Shown here in pieces: positions 6,935-15,914 of a stretch of 33,944 nt of DNA. The position numbers and the translations under genes are program-made. This DNA comes from a virus. How positions within the stretch are numbered: position 1 is the first letter of the stretch; each line of letters begins with the position of its first letter. Below the pieces are notes generated by a model that did not search any database, was not told the DNA's origin, and saw nothing but the letters and a program-made list of their open reading frames with translations. Location of the stretch: positions 1 to 33,944 of IMG/VR virus record IMGVR_UViG_3300030117_002915, one strand, 5' to 3'.

Positions 6935-7371
6935 AATCCCTTACTCTCGAAGCAAACTTCTTACTAGATAAAAGATGTGAGGGGTGTATGTATCACGAGT
7001 ACCCCTATAAGGCTCAAATTCCTGTCTTAATCGAGGGGAAATACACAACTCGCACATTTACATCAAATGATGAAGTTTGGGATGTTATTCGGCTAATAAT
7101 AGACGAAACCAAAGAAGAAAATAAAAAAGGTAGAAGTTTCAATATCGCTGGCTCGGTAATGGCACAACTACCTTTTTTTGCTTGCCCTAATATGATAATA
7201 GACAATAAAGCACAGCAAGATATATCAAGATTTATGTATGCAAGACAATTTAAAATATCTCCATATAAAGGGAGCTATGGAGATCAACCTAAAAAATGGG
7301 TTGAAAAAAGTTTTCTATTAACAAATGTAATAGAAAAGGAAAAAGCAAAGGCAATGAAAAATGGCAGATAA
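6680..7371 (+). CDS. Tail assembly chaperone GT-like frameshift product (about 230 aa)
   Basis: Reading 82 codons of the G frame to 6925 and then shifting -1 gives a continuous frame to the stop at 7371. The junction continues as GGVESLTLEANFLLDKRCEGCMYHEYP, which reads as real protein well upstream of the first ATG of this frame at 6988. The T part has a CxxC near the junction, an EENKKGRSFNIAG stretch and a basic C-terminus. An independently started T product from 6988 has only a poor ribosome site. It overlaps the tape measure gene by 11 bases. By analogy with lambda, GT would coat and recruit the tape measure protein during tail assembly. Confidence 0.65.
6923..6929 (+). promoter_or_regulatory. 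Candidate -1 programmed frameshift site
   Basis: The bases TTGGGGG lie two codons before the G-frame stop, read as TTG-GGG-GAG-TAG. Slipping back one base on the G-run joins QRL to GGVESLTLEANF in the -1 frame, which is open from 6892 to 7371. The heptamer is not a canonical X-XXY-YYZ site, but a G-run allows a GGG-decoding tRNA to re-pair. Position and frame change match the lambda G/GT model. Confidence 0.6.
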
Positions 7372-10048
7372 TGTAGTAAAAATTCATTTTAAACCAGATG
7401 GAGATAAAGGTTTAGTAAAAGCTATACAAGCTTTAGATAAAGAGACTAAAAAGCTTTTAAATACACAAGCAAAAATTATAGACTCCAATAAAAAACATAC
7501 TGTTTCTCAAAAAAAAGGACAAACTCAAGCAGAAAAAAATGCTATAGCTTTAGATAAATTAAGAGTAAAACTTACTGCTTTAGGCTTTGACTATAAAAAA
7601 GTAGTTGTATCTAATAAAAATTTTGGCTCTGCTTTAGCAGGAAGTAGAGTAGCATTAGAAAAAGTTACTCTTGCTACAAAAAAATATATAGCAGAAAATA
7701 CTAAAGCAGATATTAGCACAAGAATACTAGGTGGATCTTTTGCTGTTTTAAGATCACAGCTATTACTTTTTCAATTTGCTATGGCTTTAGGAATAAGGCA
7801 ACTTGTTAAATTTACTCAAGAATCTGCTAAAGTAGAAGTTATGGAAAAAGCTTTTAATACATTATCAGGTGGAACTGAAAATGCTACAAAAGCACTAAAT
7901 CAGCTTAGACAAGCTACAAATAATACTATGTCATCTTTTGATTTATTTCAACAAGCAAATAATGCTATGATATTAGGAGTTGCTAAAAACTCAGAAGAAA
8001 TGGCTGAGATGTTTGACATTGCTCAAAGACTTGGTAATGCTTTAGGTAGAGATACTGCACAGTCAGTTGAATCTTTAGTAACTGGTATTGGAAGGCAATC
8101 TAGGTTGATGCTTGATAATATAGGTATCATGGTAAGAGTTGGAGAGGCTAGCGAAAATTACTCAAGACAAATTGGAAAAAATGCAAGTGATTTAACAGAT
8201 TTAGAAAAGAAACAAGCTTTTACAAATGAAACAATGAAACAAGCTCGTTTATTAGCTAAATTATTAAATCCAGAAGTTGATGATACTCAAAAAGCTTTTC
8301 AAGAATTTGGAGCATCTGTTTCTAATCTTTCTTTTGAAATTGGAAAAGCATTAACTCCTACTTTAGAATTTGCAACTAAATTAACAATAGGTTTAGCAAA
8401 TGCTTTAGAAGCTAAAAATTTTACATTAGCTTTTGACGTTATTAAATCACTTAGTACTGGATTTCTTGCTTATAGAACAGCAGTTTTTCTTGCAACTATA
8501 CAAACAAAAGCTTTTACTATTGCTTTATTAAAAAATCCAATAGGATTAGTTGTAGCTAGTTTAAGCACTCTTGTTTTTGCTGTTCTTAGATATGATGAGA
8601 AATTAAGAGAGTCATCTGTTTTAACAGAAGCACAAACAGATAAATTAACAAAATTAGGTCAAGAAAAATTTAAACTACAAGAAGAAATAAAAAAATTAAT
8701 TAATGCTCAAGAAACAGAAAATGATGTTATTGAAAGAAATAATAAATTAAGAGATCAGCAAATTAACAAAACTAATTCTGTAACTAAATCTTTAGCTGAA
8801 GAATTAATTGCTTTAAAATTAAGAAAAGCTGAAATACTTGGATTTACTGAAGATGAAATTAGAAGGCTTAAGGTAAGTGGAGATTTAAATAAAGGTCAAA
8901 AACAAATATTAGATTCTATTTTAAAAGAAATAAAAATTATCAATGATCTTAAAAATAAAAAACAAGAACAAGAGGATCAAGAAAAAAGATTTGCAGATTT
9001 TAAAAAAGCTAGAAGAGATGCTGAAAGAGTTTTATTTGGAGAAACTGAAGCATTTAAAGTTAGAGAGCTTCAAAATACATTAGATAAATTTATTGAGCTA
9101 GGTTTTACAGAATCTCAAATTGAAGCTTTTAAACAATCAGAATTAACTAAAATTGCAAAAGAAGGAATAGAAAATAGAAAAAAAATAAACAAAGAACTTA
9201 TAGATTCAAACAAAGCTATTTTAAATGCAGAAAAAACTTTATTTAAAGGCAATGTAGAATTTGAAATAAAACAAGTTGAGGCACAAGCTGAAAAATTTAG
9301 ACAAATTTTTAAAAATTCATCTTTAACAAAAGAAGAATTAGCTTTAAAAGAAATTGCTATTACTGAATTTGTTGAAAATCAAAAAAATGAAATACAAGCT
9401 AAAGCATTGAAAGAAAGAATGGATAAAGAAATCCAAACAGCAAATATGATTTTACAATCTATACAATCTGTTACTTCAGAAATACAAAACTTTACCGATC
9501 AAAGAGTTCAAAATGATTTAGAGGCTCTTAGGCAAACAGAGCGTTTTCAAGGAGCATCTGCTGAATCAAGAGAAACAATGGAAAATCAAGTTTTAGCAAA
9601 ACACTCTAAAACTCAATTTGCAATGTTTATGGTAAATAAAGCTGTAAAATTAGCAGATATTGCTATGGCAACTGCTTCTGGTATAGCAACAGTTTCAGCT
9701 TTACCCCCTTTATTTATGGCAAATCCTATGATTGCCTTTCTTAAAGCTATGGGATTAGCTCAAGCTGGAATTGTAATGGCTACTCCACCACCACCTACGT
9801 TTGAAACAGGTGGATTAGTTGGTGGAAGAAGACACTCTCAAGGTGGCACTTTAATAGAAGCAGAGAGAGGAGAGTTTGTAATGTCTAGAAATGCTGTTCA
9901 AAGTCTTGGGGTAGAAACAATGAATCAAATTAATCAAGGAAATGCAGGTGGTATAACATTAAATGTATCTGCTCCATTAGTAGATGAAACAATATTAGAT
10001 ACAATTATACCTGCAATACAAAAAGCACAACGTAATAACTTAGCGTAG
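7361..10048 (+). CDS. Tape measure protein
   Basis: At 895 residues this is the longest gene and follows the chaperone frames, as tape measure genes do. It has a Lys-rich coiled-coil N-terminus, a conserved block around residues 150-330 (KAFNTLSGGTENATKALNQL, RLGNALGRDTAQSVESL), hydrophobic stretches near 370-410 (IALLKNPIGLVVASLSTLVF), about 300 residues of charged helix, and a C-terminal hydrophobic ATASGIATVSALPPLFMANP followed by FETGGLVGGRRHSQGGT. That ending is typical of tape measure proteins from marine siphoviruses as I remember them. It would set tail length and be injected into the envelope. Confidence 0.88.
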   Translation: MADNVVKIHFKPDGDKGLVKAIQALDKETKKLLNTQAKIIDSNKKHTVSQKKGQTQAEKNAIALDKLRVKLTALGFDYKKVVVSNKNFGSALAGSRVALEKVTLATKKYIAENTKADISTRILGGSFAVLRSQLLLFQFAMALGIRQLVKFTQESAKVEVMEKAFNTLSGGTENATKALNQLRQATNNTMSSFDLFQQANNAMILGVAKNSEEMAEMFDIAQRLGNALGRDTAQSVESLVTGIGRQSRLMLDNIGIMVRVGEASENYSRQIGKNASDLTDLEKKQAFTNETMKQARLLAKLLNPEVDDTQKAFQEFGASVSNLSFEIGKALTPTLEFATKLTIGLANALEAKNFTLAFDVIKSLSTGFLAYRTAVFLATIQTKAFTIALLKNPIGLVVASLSTLVFAVLRYDEKLRESSVLTEAQTDKLTKLGQEKFKLQEEIKKLINAQETENDVIERNNKLRDQQINKTNSVTKSLAEELIALKLRKAEILGFTEDEIRRLKVSGDLNKGQKQILDSILKEIKIINDLKNKKQEQEDQEKRFADFKKARRDAERVLFGETEAFKVRELQNTLDKFIELGFTESQIEAFKQSELTKIAKEGIENRKKINKELIDSNKAILNAEKTLFKGNVEFEIKQVEAQAEKFRQIFKNSSLTKEELALKEIAITEFVENQKNEIQAKALKERMDKEIQTANMILQSIQSVTSEIQNFTDQRVQNDLEALRQTERFQGASAESRETMENQVLAKHSKTQFAMFMVNKAVKLADIAMATASGIATVSALPPLFMANPMIAFLKAMGLAQAGIVMATPPPPTFETGGLVGGRRHSQGGTLIEAERGEFVMSRNAVQSLGVETMNQINQGNAGGITLNVSAPLVDETILDTIIPAIQKAQRNNLA

Positions 10049-10050
10049 AT

Positions 10051-12339
10051 ATGGCATACGGAAGCAGTATAAATAATTCAAGCATAGTAGAAAACTGGTT
10101 ATTTCAACTTGGTTTTGCGAATGGAGACTCTGATGGAAGTGGAGATGGTGGGTTTGATCAAGTTTTACAATCAGATGGTAGTGCAAATTTAGTAGATGAC
10201 TCAGGCGGATTTACAGACTCTTCAGGTACATTTACAGTTGATGATGGTTCTGTTTTTGTCGTAGGTGACTATATAAAAATAGATAATGAAGTAATGTTTA
10301 TTGCAGGAAAATCAGGTGATTTACTAGAAATAAATAGAGGTCAGCATGGAACTTCTCCAGCGAGTCACAATGATAATGCTCAAATATTTTGGTATAATTT
10401 TTTACCATTATCTTTTTCAGATACAACCGATTTAGATTTTTTTTACTATGGAGTGGTAACAAATAGACCTTCTATGAGAGAGTCTATAAACCTTGAGCAA
10501 TCAACTGCAAAAACATCTAATATTTCTTTAACTATTCCTGACTTTGAATACAAAGAAGATCCAATTAGTGAAGTATTAGTTTTTGGAACTAAAAAATTTA
10601 TAAACAGACAAGTAAATGTTTTTTCTAAAATTAATGAAGATACTAAAGTTAAAATTGGTGAATTTAGATTAGCAAATGTAGAATACAAAGATTCTACATT
10701 AAGTTTATCTTTGAATGCTCATAGACCATTTAAAGATATAACTTATCCTCAAGATAAAACATCTTTGACAAATCAATATGTTCCTTATGTAGTAGGTTCA
10801 TATACTGCAAATGATAGTTTTTTTAATACACCAGCTTTTTGTGATACTAAGTTATATCCTGTTCCTGTTTTAAATGTAGATGAGGATAGAATAAGAACTA
10901 TAATGCCTAGACAGTTTCTTTCTTCCTCTAGCAGTCAAATTAATATGCATCAAGGTGGAGATGTATTTTTACCAATGATGAGTTCTACTGGAGCAAAAAA
11001 TAATACCACAAAATTAATACAGCAGGTAAATTGTTTAGAAACAAAAACTACTAGATTAGCTGTCGGTAGAGTTTTTGCTACAGAAGGAAGAAACCCAAAT
11101 GATGATAGTTTAACTGAGTTTTCAAATACTCATTTAGCATTTGATAAAGACACTACTACATCATCTACTGCTACATTATCAGGAAGTGATGGAAGCACTA
11201 TATCATTTGCTAGTGTTTCTAGAAAGTTTAATGTGCATACTATTATGGAAGTTAGGATTAAACATAAATTTCAACATACTAATAGTGTAATTGTAAAATT
11301 ATTTATAGGAAATACTGAAGTTGCTTCAAGTAGTTTAAGTTTTACTGCAAACACTTTTAGAACGGATACAATAGATACAACTGCTACCAGCATATCTAAC
11401 CCTAATGTAAGTAGGCAATTTTCACTTGTATATTATAAAACATCTGGTACAGACGGAACAATGTCTATAGGATCAATTAAAGTTGATATTAAAACAGCAA
11501 TAGATGCAACTGACAAAGATGAAATAGATGTTTTAAATAGAACAAAATATTTTTACTCTGGAGGTGGAGCTTTAAAAGAAACCTATAGTGGATCTAGTAA
11601 TTTTATAACGGAAATACATGAAGCTCATAGAGATTTGCTAATAAGATATACTGGCTTATCTACAAGTACTCCAGATGGATGGAGTGATTTAGATACGAGT
11701 AAAAATTGGGTTATGAGATATTGGCAACTAGAACCTATTAGTTTAGAAAAAGGTTTAGAAAATATGCAAAAAGAAGGTGGGTTTATATACTCTCCAAATA
11801 GAGGATATATACATATTAAAGACAGTGAAAGTGCTGATGTAACGCTTACAAAAAATGATTTAAGTGACATATCAATTAGCCATACACCTCTTTCTGAGTT
11901 AAAATCTTTTATGGAAATTAATTATGATAAGCACCCAGCAGAAGATAGATACCAAATATCAACTAATAGCTCTAATACAACTACACAAAAAGAATACAAT
12001 ATACCAGATAAGGAGAACAAATCAAAAGTAGATTTAGATATGTATGTGTCTCCAACTATTCCTACATCTCCATCTTCTAACCCTAATGACGATTATTATA
12101 CTTATTATGATAATATATTTGGATCTGTAAAATCTATTATATCTGCCAATATAGTTAATCCAAAATTTTTTAATCATTCAGATGGAAATAAAATACTGGG
12201 GGTAGGATCAAAAGTTTCTTTTTCAGATATGCACCCTGAAAAGATTTTAGGTAAATCATTTAGTGGTTTAATTTTTATGATAACAAGTTTTAACAGAAGT
12301 CAAGGTAGAATTAGTTTTACCGCAAGGGAGATAGCGTAA
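10051..12339 (+). CDS. Distal tail / minor tail structural protein (762 aa)
   Basis: Starts two bases after the tape measure stop. The N-terminal 150 residues are Gly/Asp/Ser-rich and include a SGTFTVDDGSVFVVGDYI plus LLEINRGQHGTSPASH segment seen in phage tail-tip and baseplate-hub proteins; the rest is mostly beta-rich, with a helical EKGLENMQKEGGFIYSPNRG segment near residue 570. By order (after the tape measure) it should be a distal tail or tail-tip protein. Exact lambda counterpart (gpM, gpL or gpJ) cannot be assigned. Confidence 0.6.
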   Translation: MAYGSSINNSSIVENWLFQLGFANGDSDGSGDGGFDQVLQSDGSANLVDDSGGFTDSSGTFTVDDGSVFVVGDYIKIDNEVMFIAGKSGDLLEINRGQHGTSPASHNDNAQIFWYNFLPLSFSDTTDLDFFYYGVVTNRPSMRESINLEQSTAKTSNISLTIPDFEYKEDPISEVLVFGTKKFINRQVNVFSKINEDTKVKIGEFRLANVEYKDSTLSLSLNAHRPFKDITYPQDKTSLTNQYVPYVVGSYTANDSFFNTPAFCDTKLYPVPVLNVDEDRIRTIMPRQFLSSSSSQINMHQGGDVFLPMMSSTGAKNNTTKLIQQVNCLETKTTRLAVGRVFATEGRNPNDDSLTEFSNTHLAFDKDTTTSSTATLSGSDGSTISFASVSRKFNVHTIMEVRIKHKFQHTNSVIVKLFIGNTEVASSSLSFTANTFRTDTIDTTATSISNPNVSRQFSLVYYKTSGTDGTMSIGSIKVDIKTAIDATDKDEIDVLNRTKYFYSGGGALKETYSGSSNFITEIHEAHRDLLIRYTGLSTSTPDGWSDLDTSKNWVMRYWQLEPISLEKGLENMQKEGGFIYSPNRGYIHIKDSESADVTLTKNDLSDISISHTPLSELKSFMEINYDKHPAEDRYQISTNSSNTTTQKEYNIPDKENKSKVDLDMYVSPTIPTSPSSNPNDDYYTYYDNIFGSVKSIISANIVNPKFFNHSDGNKILGVGSKVSFSDMHPEKILGKSFSGLIFMITSFNRSQGRISFTAREIA

Positions 12340-13442
12340 TGGCAAATATGAATATAAGAACACCTGAATTTTATCCAGATAAAATAAGGCAGTTAAGAAG
12401 CAGAGGTGGAGGTATTGCTTCTATAATTACAGGTACTGATTTAATTGATTTTCAAACAGGCAATATTGCAAGTTTACACAATGGAAAACCTTTAGACTTA
12501 TGCACATTTAATACAAGTGCAGATCAAGATGGTCATGTTTTATTTAATTATAATTTTGGAACTGCTACTTTTAGAACAACTTATATTGCTGTTTTAAATC
12601 ATAATTTAAACAGTTGTAATGGCAAAATCAGAGTATTTGCAGGAAACAGTGCAACTTCAATAGATGATGTTAATGGAACAAATGCTGAGGCAGATGCTTT
12701 TGGTGATTTTAGCGTATTTCAAGTTGTAAATTGTGGAGATATAGACGTAGGGGGATCAGGTTCTGATCGAAAAAGTATTCATGTACACCCATCTAATAAC
12801 GGAACAACTATTTTTAAAATTGTACATGGTACGGATGGAAGTGATTTTACAGGATTTCGTTATATAGGAGTTCAAATTGAAGGAGATCAAGATGGTAGTG
12901 ACACAGGCTCAAGTGGAAACTTTGATGGAACTACTAATCTTTCAATAGGATGTATAGAAATTGGAGAAACATATAAAATGCCATATTCTCCCAACTTAGA
13001 TGTAACTAGGTCTATTATATACGATACAACAACAATACAGCAATCTGTAGGAGGTCAAAGATATGCAAACATGACATCGCTTGGAAGAACATCAACTTTA
13101 ACTAGCAAATCCCCTTTTTCCTTAGCTGATTATCAACAATATGCAAATAGTGGAAGAATAGTTTATGAAATGTCTTTTTCATATTTACAAAGCTCAGATT
13201 TAATGCCTACAGAATATGGGGAAGTAAATAATGCAAATGATTCTTTTATTACTGATGTTTGGGATGTTACACAGGGAAATTTTCATCCTTTTATATTCTC
13301 TATAGACTCAGAAAGTACATCAATGGATACAGAGGCATCATCTGAATTTATATATGCTAGATTTGCTCAGGAATCACTAGAAATGAATCAAGTAGCTCCT
13401 GATGTTTTTAACATATCACTTACGATTGAAGAAGAGTTTTAG
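12339..13442 (+). CDS. Minor tail structural protein (367 aa)
   Basis: The ATG overlaps the preceding stop (TAATG). The product is beta-rich with galactose-binding-like text (FRTTYIAVLNHNLNSCNGKI, GFRYIGVQIEGDQ) and a final repeat of structural strands (RFAQESLEMNQVAPDVF). It is the last gene of the rightward tail operon and its end overlaps the leftward NinB-like gene tail-to-tail by 23 bases. A tail-tip or baseplate component is likely from position. Confidence 0.6.
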   Translation: MANMNIRTPEFYPDKIRQLRSRGGGIASIITGTDLIDFQTGNIASLHNGKPLDLCTFNTSADQDGHVLFNYNFGTATFRTTYIAVLNHNLNSCNGKIRVFAGNSATSIDDVNGTNAEADAFGDFSVFQVVNCGDIDVGGSGSDRKSIHVHPSNNGTTIFKIVHGTDGSDFTGFRYIGVQIEGDQDGSDTGSSGNFDGTTNLSIGCIEIGETYKMPYSPNLDVTRSIIYDTTTIQQSVGGQRYANMTSLGRTSTLTSKSPFSLADYQQYANSGRIVYEMSFSYLQSSDLMPTEYGEVNNANDSFITDVWDVTQGNFHPFIFSIDSESTSMDTEASSEFIYARFAQESLEMNQVAPDVFNISLTIEEEF

Positions 13443-13737
13443 GATCAGGAATAACTATGTTCATCTCTACAGCACTCCATCTAATTAAACGCTCTATAAA
13501 TACTGAAAATTCTTTTGTTGATAGCGTTTTAGTGCTATCTATATTAAAATGATTTTTTATAGTGGAGTGCATTTCTTGTTCAGTGTATCCCAGTTCCTCA
13601 CCCAATATACCTACAATCTTCCAGTAATAGTTATTTTGCTGGGCAGAGCGTACACCAGTTTCTTTTAGTTCAATATAATACTCACCCTGCAACTTAGATA
13701 TAGCATTGTCAAATTCAGTCCTATTTAATAAGGACAT
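13420..13737 (-). CDS. NinB-like recombination protein
   Basis: Start chosen at the ATG at 13737, which has AAAGG upstream and leaves an 11-base gap after the previous gene; the frame extends to 13779. The 105-residue product carries the NinB/Orf pattern: RSAQQNNYYWKIVG, then LGYTEQEMHSTIK and a closing helix ending NIVIPDPKTL. NinB/Orf proteins bind ssDNA and modulate RecA-type recombination in lambda; ours is shorter than lambda Orf. It closes the early operon. Confidence 0.65.
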   Translation of the reverse strand: MSLLNRTEFDNAISKLQGEYYIELKETGVRSAQQNNYYWKIVGILGEELGYTEQEMHSTIKNHFNIDSTKTLSTKEFSVFIERLIRWSAVEMNIVIPDPKTLLQS

Positions 13738-13748
13738 CTTACCTTTCT

Positions 13749-14009
13749 TTATTTTACAAGCAAATCGCAGTCTGGACATATCTTAGCTTCCCATAGTTTC
13801 ATATCAGAGGACTTCCAGAGTTCACCTTCAAATATATTCCATTTCTTGCGACACTCTGGACACCACCAGAGATCTTCATCTGCTCTGATTTCATCTGTTT
13901 TGTGATTTTCCCTAAATCTTGTTTCTACTACATGGCTATCGAGAGCATCAATAACCCATTGAATAGAGCCAAATTTATTTTGGTTTTCCTTTACTTTTTC
14001 TTTCTTCAA
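13749..14009 (-). CDS. Small zinc-ribbon-like protein (CPEC...CPDC)
   Basis: The frame begins at a TTG (14009) with a GGCGG-like ribosome site; no ATG is available. An N-terminal Lys/Glu-rich helix is followed by WWCPECRKKW and, 30 residues later, KICPDCDLL, two CxxC knuckles that should bind one zinc. It overlaps the upstream gene by 35 bases. Function unknown; one of several small CxxC proteins in the early operon. Confidence 0.6.
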   Translation of the reverse strand: MKKEKVKENQNKFGSIQWVIDALDSHVVETRFRENHKTDEIRADEDLWWCPECRKKWNIFEGELWKSSDMKLWEAKICPDCDLLVK

Positions 14010-14301
14010 TTATACCGCCTAGCAATAATAAATAATTTCGTGCATCCTGTATTCTACCAACTATAGGTTCTTCTGATACTTCTTTGCCGTTTAACACATA
14101 GTTTCTTATTGAATCCATATGTTTTAATAAATAAATAAGAGCTACCTGCTCTGCTCTTAAATTCATTCTGTCACCAATGCTTTTAAAGTTTTTAAACTTA
14201 TCCTCATCTGATACTGTATATTCCTCACCCTTAACTAGCATAAGTCTATTCTCTTCATCTTGCATAGATTTTGCCCATCTCATAAAGTGGCTAACCTTCA
14301 T
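13975..14301 (-). CDS. All-alpha phage protein, DUF6378/MazG-like
   Basis: A 108-residue helical protein with LVKGEEYTVSDEDKFKNF, an AEQVALIYLLKHMDSI helix and EEPIVGRIQDARNYLLLLGG. The order 'short acidic/Gly-Glu-Tyr loop, helix with a conserved Lys-His, then D..NY' resembles the small DUF6378-type helical proteins and the wider MazG-like nucleotide pyrophosphatase fold. The assignment is by eye. A ribosome site (AGAGAGG) precedes the ATG, which overlaps the end of the small membrane gene upstream. Confidence 0.5.
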   Translation of the reverse strand: MKVSHFMRWAKSMQDEENRLMLVKGEEYTVSDEDKFKNFKSIGDRMNLRAEQVALIYLLKHMDSIRNYVLNGKEVSEEPIVGRIQDARNYLLLLGGIIEERKSKGKPK

Positions 14302-14428
14302 ACTGAAACCTCTCTATGATTTGTAGGCAGACATGAAAAGTAATTAAAAAAGCTATGGAAAACAAAAGAGAGCTTAAACTAAAAAAAAAGAAAGTTGCAA
14401 CCCATTCCGTAATATTAAACAATATCAT
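14291..14428 (-). CDS. Tiny membrane protein (45 aa)
   Basis: The ATG overlaps the stop of the 14425-14580 gene (ATGA) and is preceded by GGGGAG. The peptide has a long hydrophobic Phe-rich centre (WVATFFFFSLSSLLFSIAFL), consistent with one membrane helix, and a charged tail. It overlaps the next gene by 11 bases. No family recognised. Confidence 0.55.
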   Translation of the reverse strand: MILFNITEWVATFFFFSLSSLLFSIAFLITFHVCLQIIERFQYEG

Positions 14429-14580
14429 TTTACTCCCCTTATTTCATCAATAATATCTTTCTTATCTTTTTTTCTATCCCATCTATCCAGATAGTGATAT
14501 GATATTATTGAAAATATGATAATAGTAACGATGAAAACGTCAAAGGCATTTTCTTGTAGTGATTGTAGCCAATAGCTCAT
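14425..14580 (-). CDS. Tiny membrane protein (51 aa)
   Basis: A strong AAAGGAG precedes the ATG. The product has one membrane helix (VFIVTIIIFSIISY) followed by a highly charged RWDRKKDKKD cytoplasmic tail. It is coupled to the next gene by ATGA. An operator-like palindrome lies 16 bases upstream of its start. No family recognised. Confidence 0.6.
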   Translation of the reverse strand: MSYWLQSLQENAFDVFIVTIIIFSIISYHYLDRWDRKKDKKDIIDEIRGVK

Positions 14581-14596
14581 GATTTCTCCTTTAAAT

Positions 14597-14613
14597 AGTT
14601 AAGGTTCTTAACT
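14597..14613. promoter_or_regulatory. Repeated palindrome AGTTAAG-GTT-CTTAACT (copy 1)
   Basis: Perfect seven-base arms with a three-base spacer, in the gap between the 37-residue ORF and the 14580 gene start. The same palindrome occurs at 20957, 23145 and 24775 and, with one mismatch, at 19052. It looks like the binding site of a dimeric regulator. Confidence 0.6.
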
Positions 14614-14615
14614 TT

Positions 14616-14729
14616 TTAGCATAGGTAGGAAAGGTCAAAGTCTAGCAAAAGTCTTTTACTGTCTCCTACCGCCACTAATTTTTTGCCCCAGTTTTCTTTT
14701 AGTGCCAACCATAAGAAAACATCTGTCAT
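14616..14729 (-). CDS. Possible 37-residue protein
   Basis: A short frame starting MTDVFLWLALKENWGKKL and ending DFDLSYLC. Residue composition looks coding, but no good ribosome site precedes it and a second frame through the same bases (from an ATG about 50 bases upstream with an AGGAAG-like site) is also open for 33 codons. Only one is likely to be real. The area 14730-14820 upstream holds no other convincing gene. Confidence 0.3.
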   Translation of the reverse strand: MTDVFLWLALKENWGKKLVAVGDSKRLLLDFDLSYLC

Positions 14730-14820
14730 TCATTTTTACAAACATACTTAACCACATATCTTCCTGTTTGCTTATGTGTTCAGCTTACAGGTTTAGTTAT
14801 TGATTTATTGGGGCAATTCA

Positions 14821-15042
14821 TTAAATTGATTTTGCCATGTCATCTAAGCAACTTGAACATATATCCTTACTACAAACATGGCAGGTGGTTATTTTGTCTA
14901 AGTCGTTCATAATACTATTAACTATGTAGCTAATAGATGATAATTCTTTTTGTAAACCAATTTTTGATAAATCTGACATTTCTAATTCTGTATGATTCCA
15001 AATCATACTAACTTTATCTCTTATTCTTTCTATATCTTTCAT
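14821..15042 (-). CDS. Small helical protein with CxxC pair (73 aa)
   Basis: AAGGAGAAC precedes the ATG. An N-terminal helical part (MKDIERIRDKVSMIW...) ends in TCHVCSKDICSSCLDD, a compact pair of CxxC motifs likely to bind zinc. Function unknown. Confidence 0.6.
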   Translation of the reverse strand: MKDIERIRDKVSMIWNHTELEMSDLSKIGLQKELSSISYIVNSIMNDLDKITTCHVCSKDICSSCLDDMAKSI

Positions 15043-15053
15043 TTTTGTTCTCC

Positions 15054-15416
15054 TTAAAAATTGAATGATTCTTGAGCTAATCTTGTGATGATCTCCTCAT
15101 AATCATCATCATTAAATTTTACTATTTTATTTTTTCTTTCCTTTAATACTTCGTACCATCGGATGCCACGCTTTTCTACTGCCCATTCAACAAACTCCGC
15201 AGGAGTCTTATGAGCAGAGAATTTTGAGGAGAACACATGGCATCCGACACAGAGACAAAAACCATTATCAATATCCCAACGAACCGAGCGAATAGATCGT
15301 GAATAAAAGTGATGTGCATTTAGGGGTTTCGTCTTGTGGCAATATTCGCACATACCATATTCTTTTATTTTGTCCGACCATACTTTATCTAGCTTTTTTG
15401 ATAATGATTTCTTCAC
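15054..15416 (-). CDS. HNH-type endonuclease / recombination nuclease
   Basis: A 120-residue protein starting at a GTG, six bases after the SSB-like gene. It has the zinc-supported HNH layout: CEYCHKTKPLNAHHFYSR, then DNGFCLCVGCHVFSS, with paired Cys knuckles around the HH dyad. The combination resembles NinG-like or stand-alone phage HNH nucleases. Its place between SSB-like and CxxC genes in the replication operon suggests a recombination or packaging-related nuclease rather than a homing enzyme inserted in a gene. Confidence 0.7.
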   Translation of the reverse strand: MKKSLSKKLDKVWSDKIKEYGMCEYCHKTKPLNAHHFYSRSIRSVRWDIDNGFCLCVGCHVFSSKFSAHKTPAEFVEWAVEKRGIRWYEVLKERKNKIVKFNDDDYEEIITRLAQESFNF

Positions 15417-15422
15417 AGAGAA

Positions 15423-15914
15423 TTAAAATGGGGAATCATCCTCTGTTGATTCAGATGGTGACTTACCTTCTAATACATTCAATAAACTCATCATATTAGC
15501 TTCTATAACAACCAATTCTCCAGTAGTCAGCACCTTGTCTTTTGTACTTATCATATCAACAGCCAACTTCAAACATACCTGCTTGTGAATATCGTGAGTT
15601 CTATTATCTATACTGCTATTTGCAGATGTAGATATAGATTTAGGTTGAGTATCTCCTTGAGGAATAACATTCCATGCAAATTTACCCGGGGCATACTCAT
15701 CTTTCCTAATATTAACTTTAGCACCTCTACCAAATGTACTTAGTTTCTTATGCAGGTTCTCGGTTGCAAAAAAGCTAGTCTCTCGACCTTCTTTATTTAC
15801 ACCATATAAATACCAAGCACCATAAGAATTTTGACCTTGTTTTGGCTGATCATAAAGTAACTCTACAATGTTATCTTTATCTTTTGACAATTTGAATGAA
15901 TCTTTATTTTCCAT
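15423..15914 (-). CDS. Single-stranded DNA-binding protein-like
   Basis: A 163-residue protein preceded by AAAGGAG. The N-terminal 75 residues are beta-rich (NSYGAWYLYGVNKEG, RGAKVNIRKDEY) as expected of an OB fold, a low-complexity Ser/Asn linker follows, and the last residues are ESTEDDSPF. An acidic tail ending in D-x-PF is the hallmark of bacterial-type SSB proteins, where it recruits partners. The middle helical segment (GELVVIEANMMSLLNV) is not typical of SSB. Position among replication and recombination genes supports the call. Confidence 0.65.
   Translation of the reverse strand: MENKDSFKLSKDKDNIVELLYDQPKQGQNSYGAWYLYGVNKEGRETSFFATENLHKKLSTFGRGAKVNIRKDEYAPGKFAWNVIPQGDTQPKSISTSANSSIDNRTHDIHKQVCLKLAVDMISTKDKVLTTGELVVIEANMMSLLNVLEGKSPSESTEDDSPF

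Noticed and set aside
15054-15416. HNH gene as a selfish homing endonuclease
   Set aside because: It is not inside an intron, intein or interrupted gene and is spaced like an ordinary operon member.
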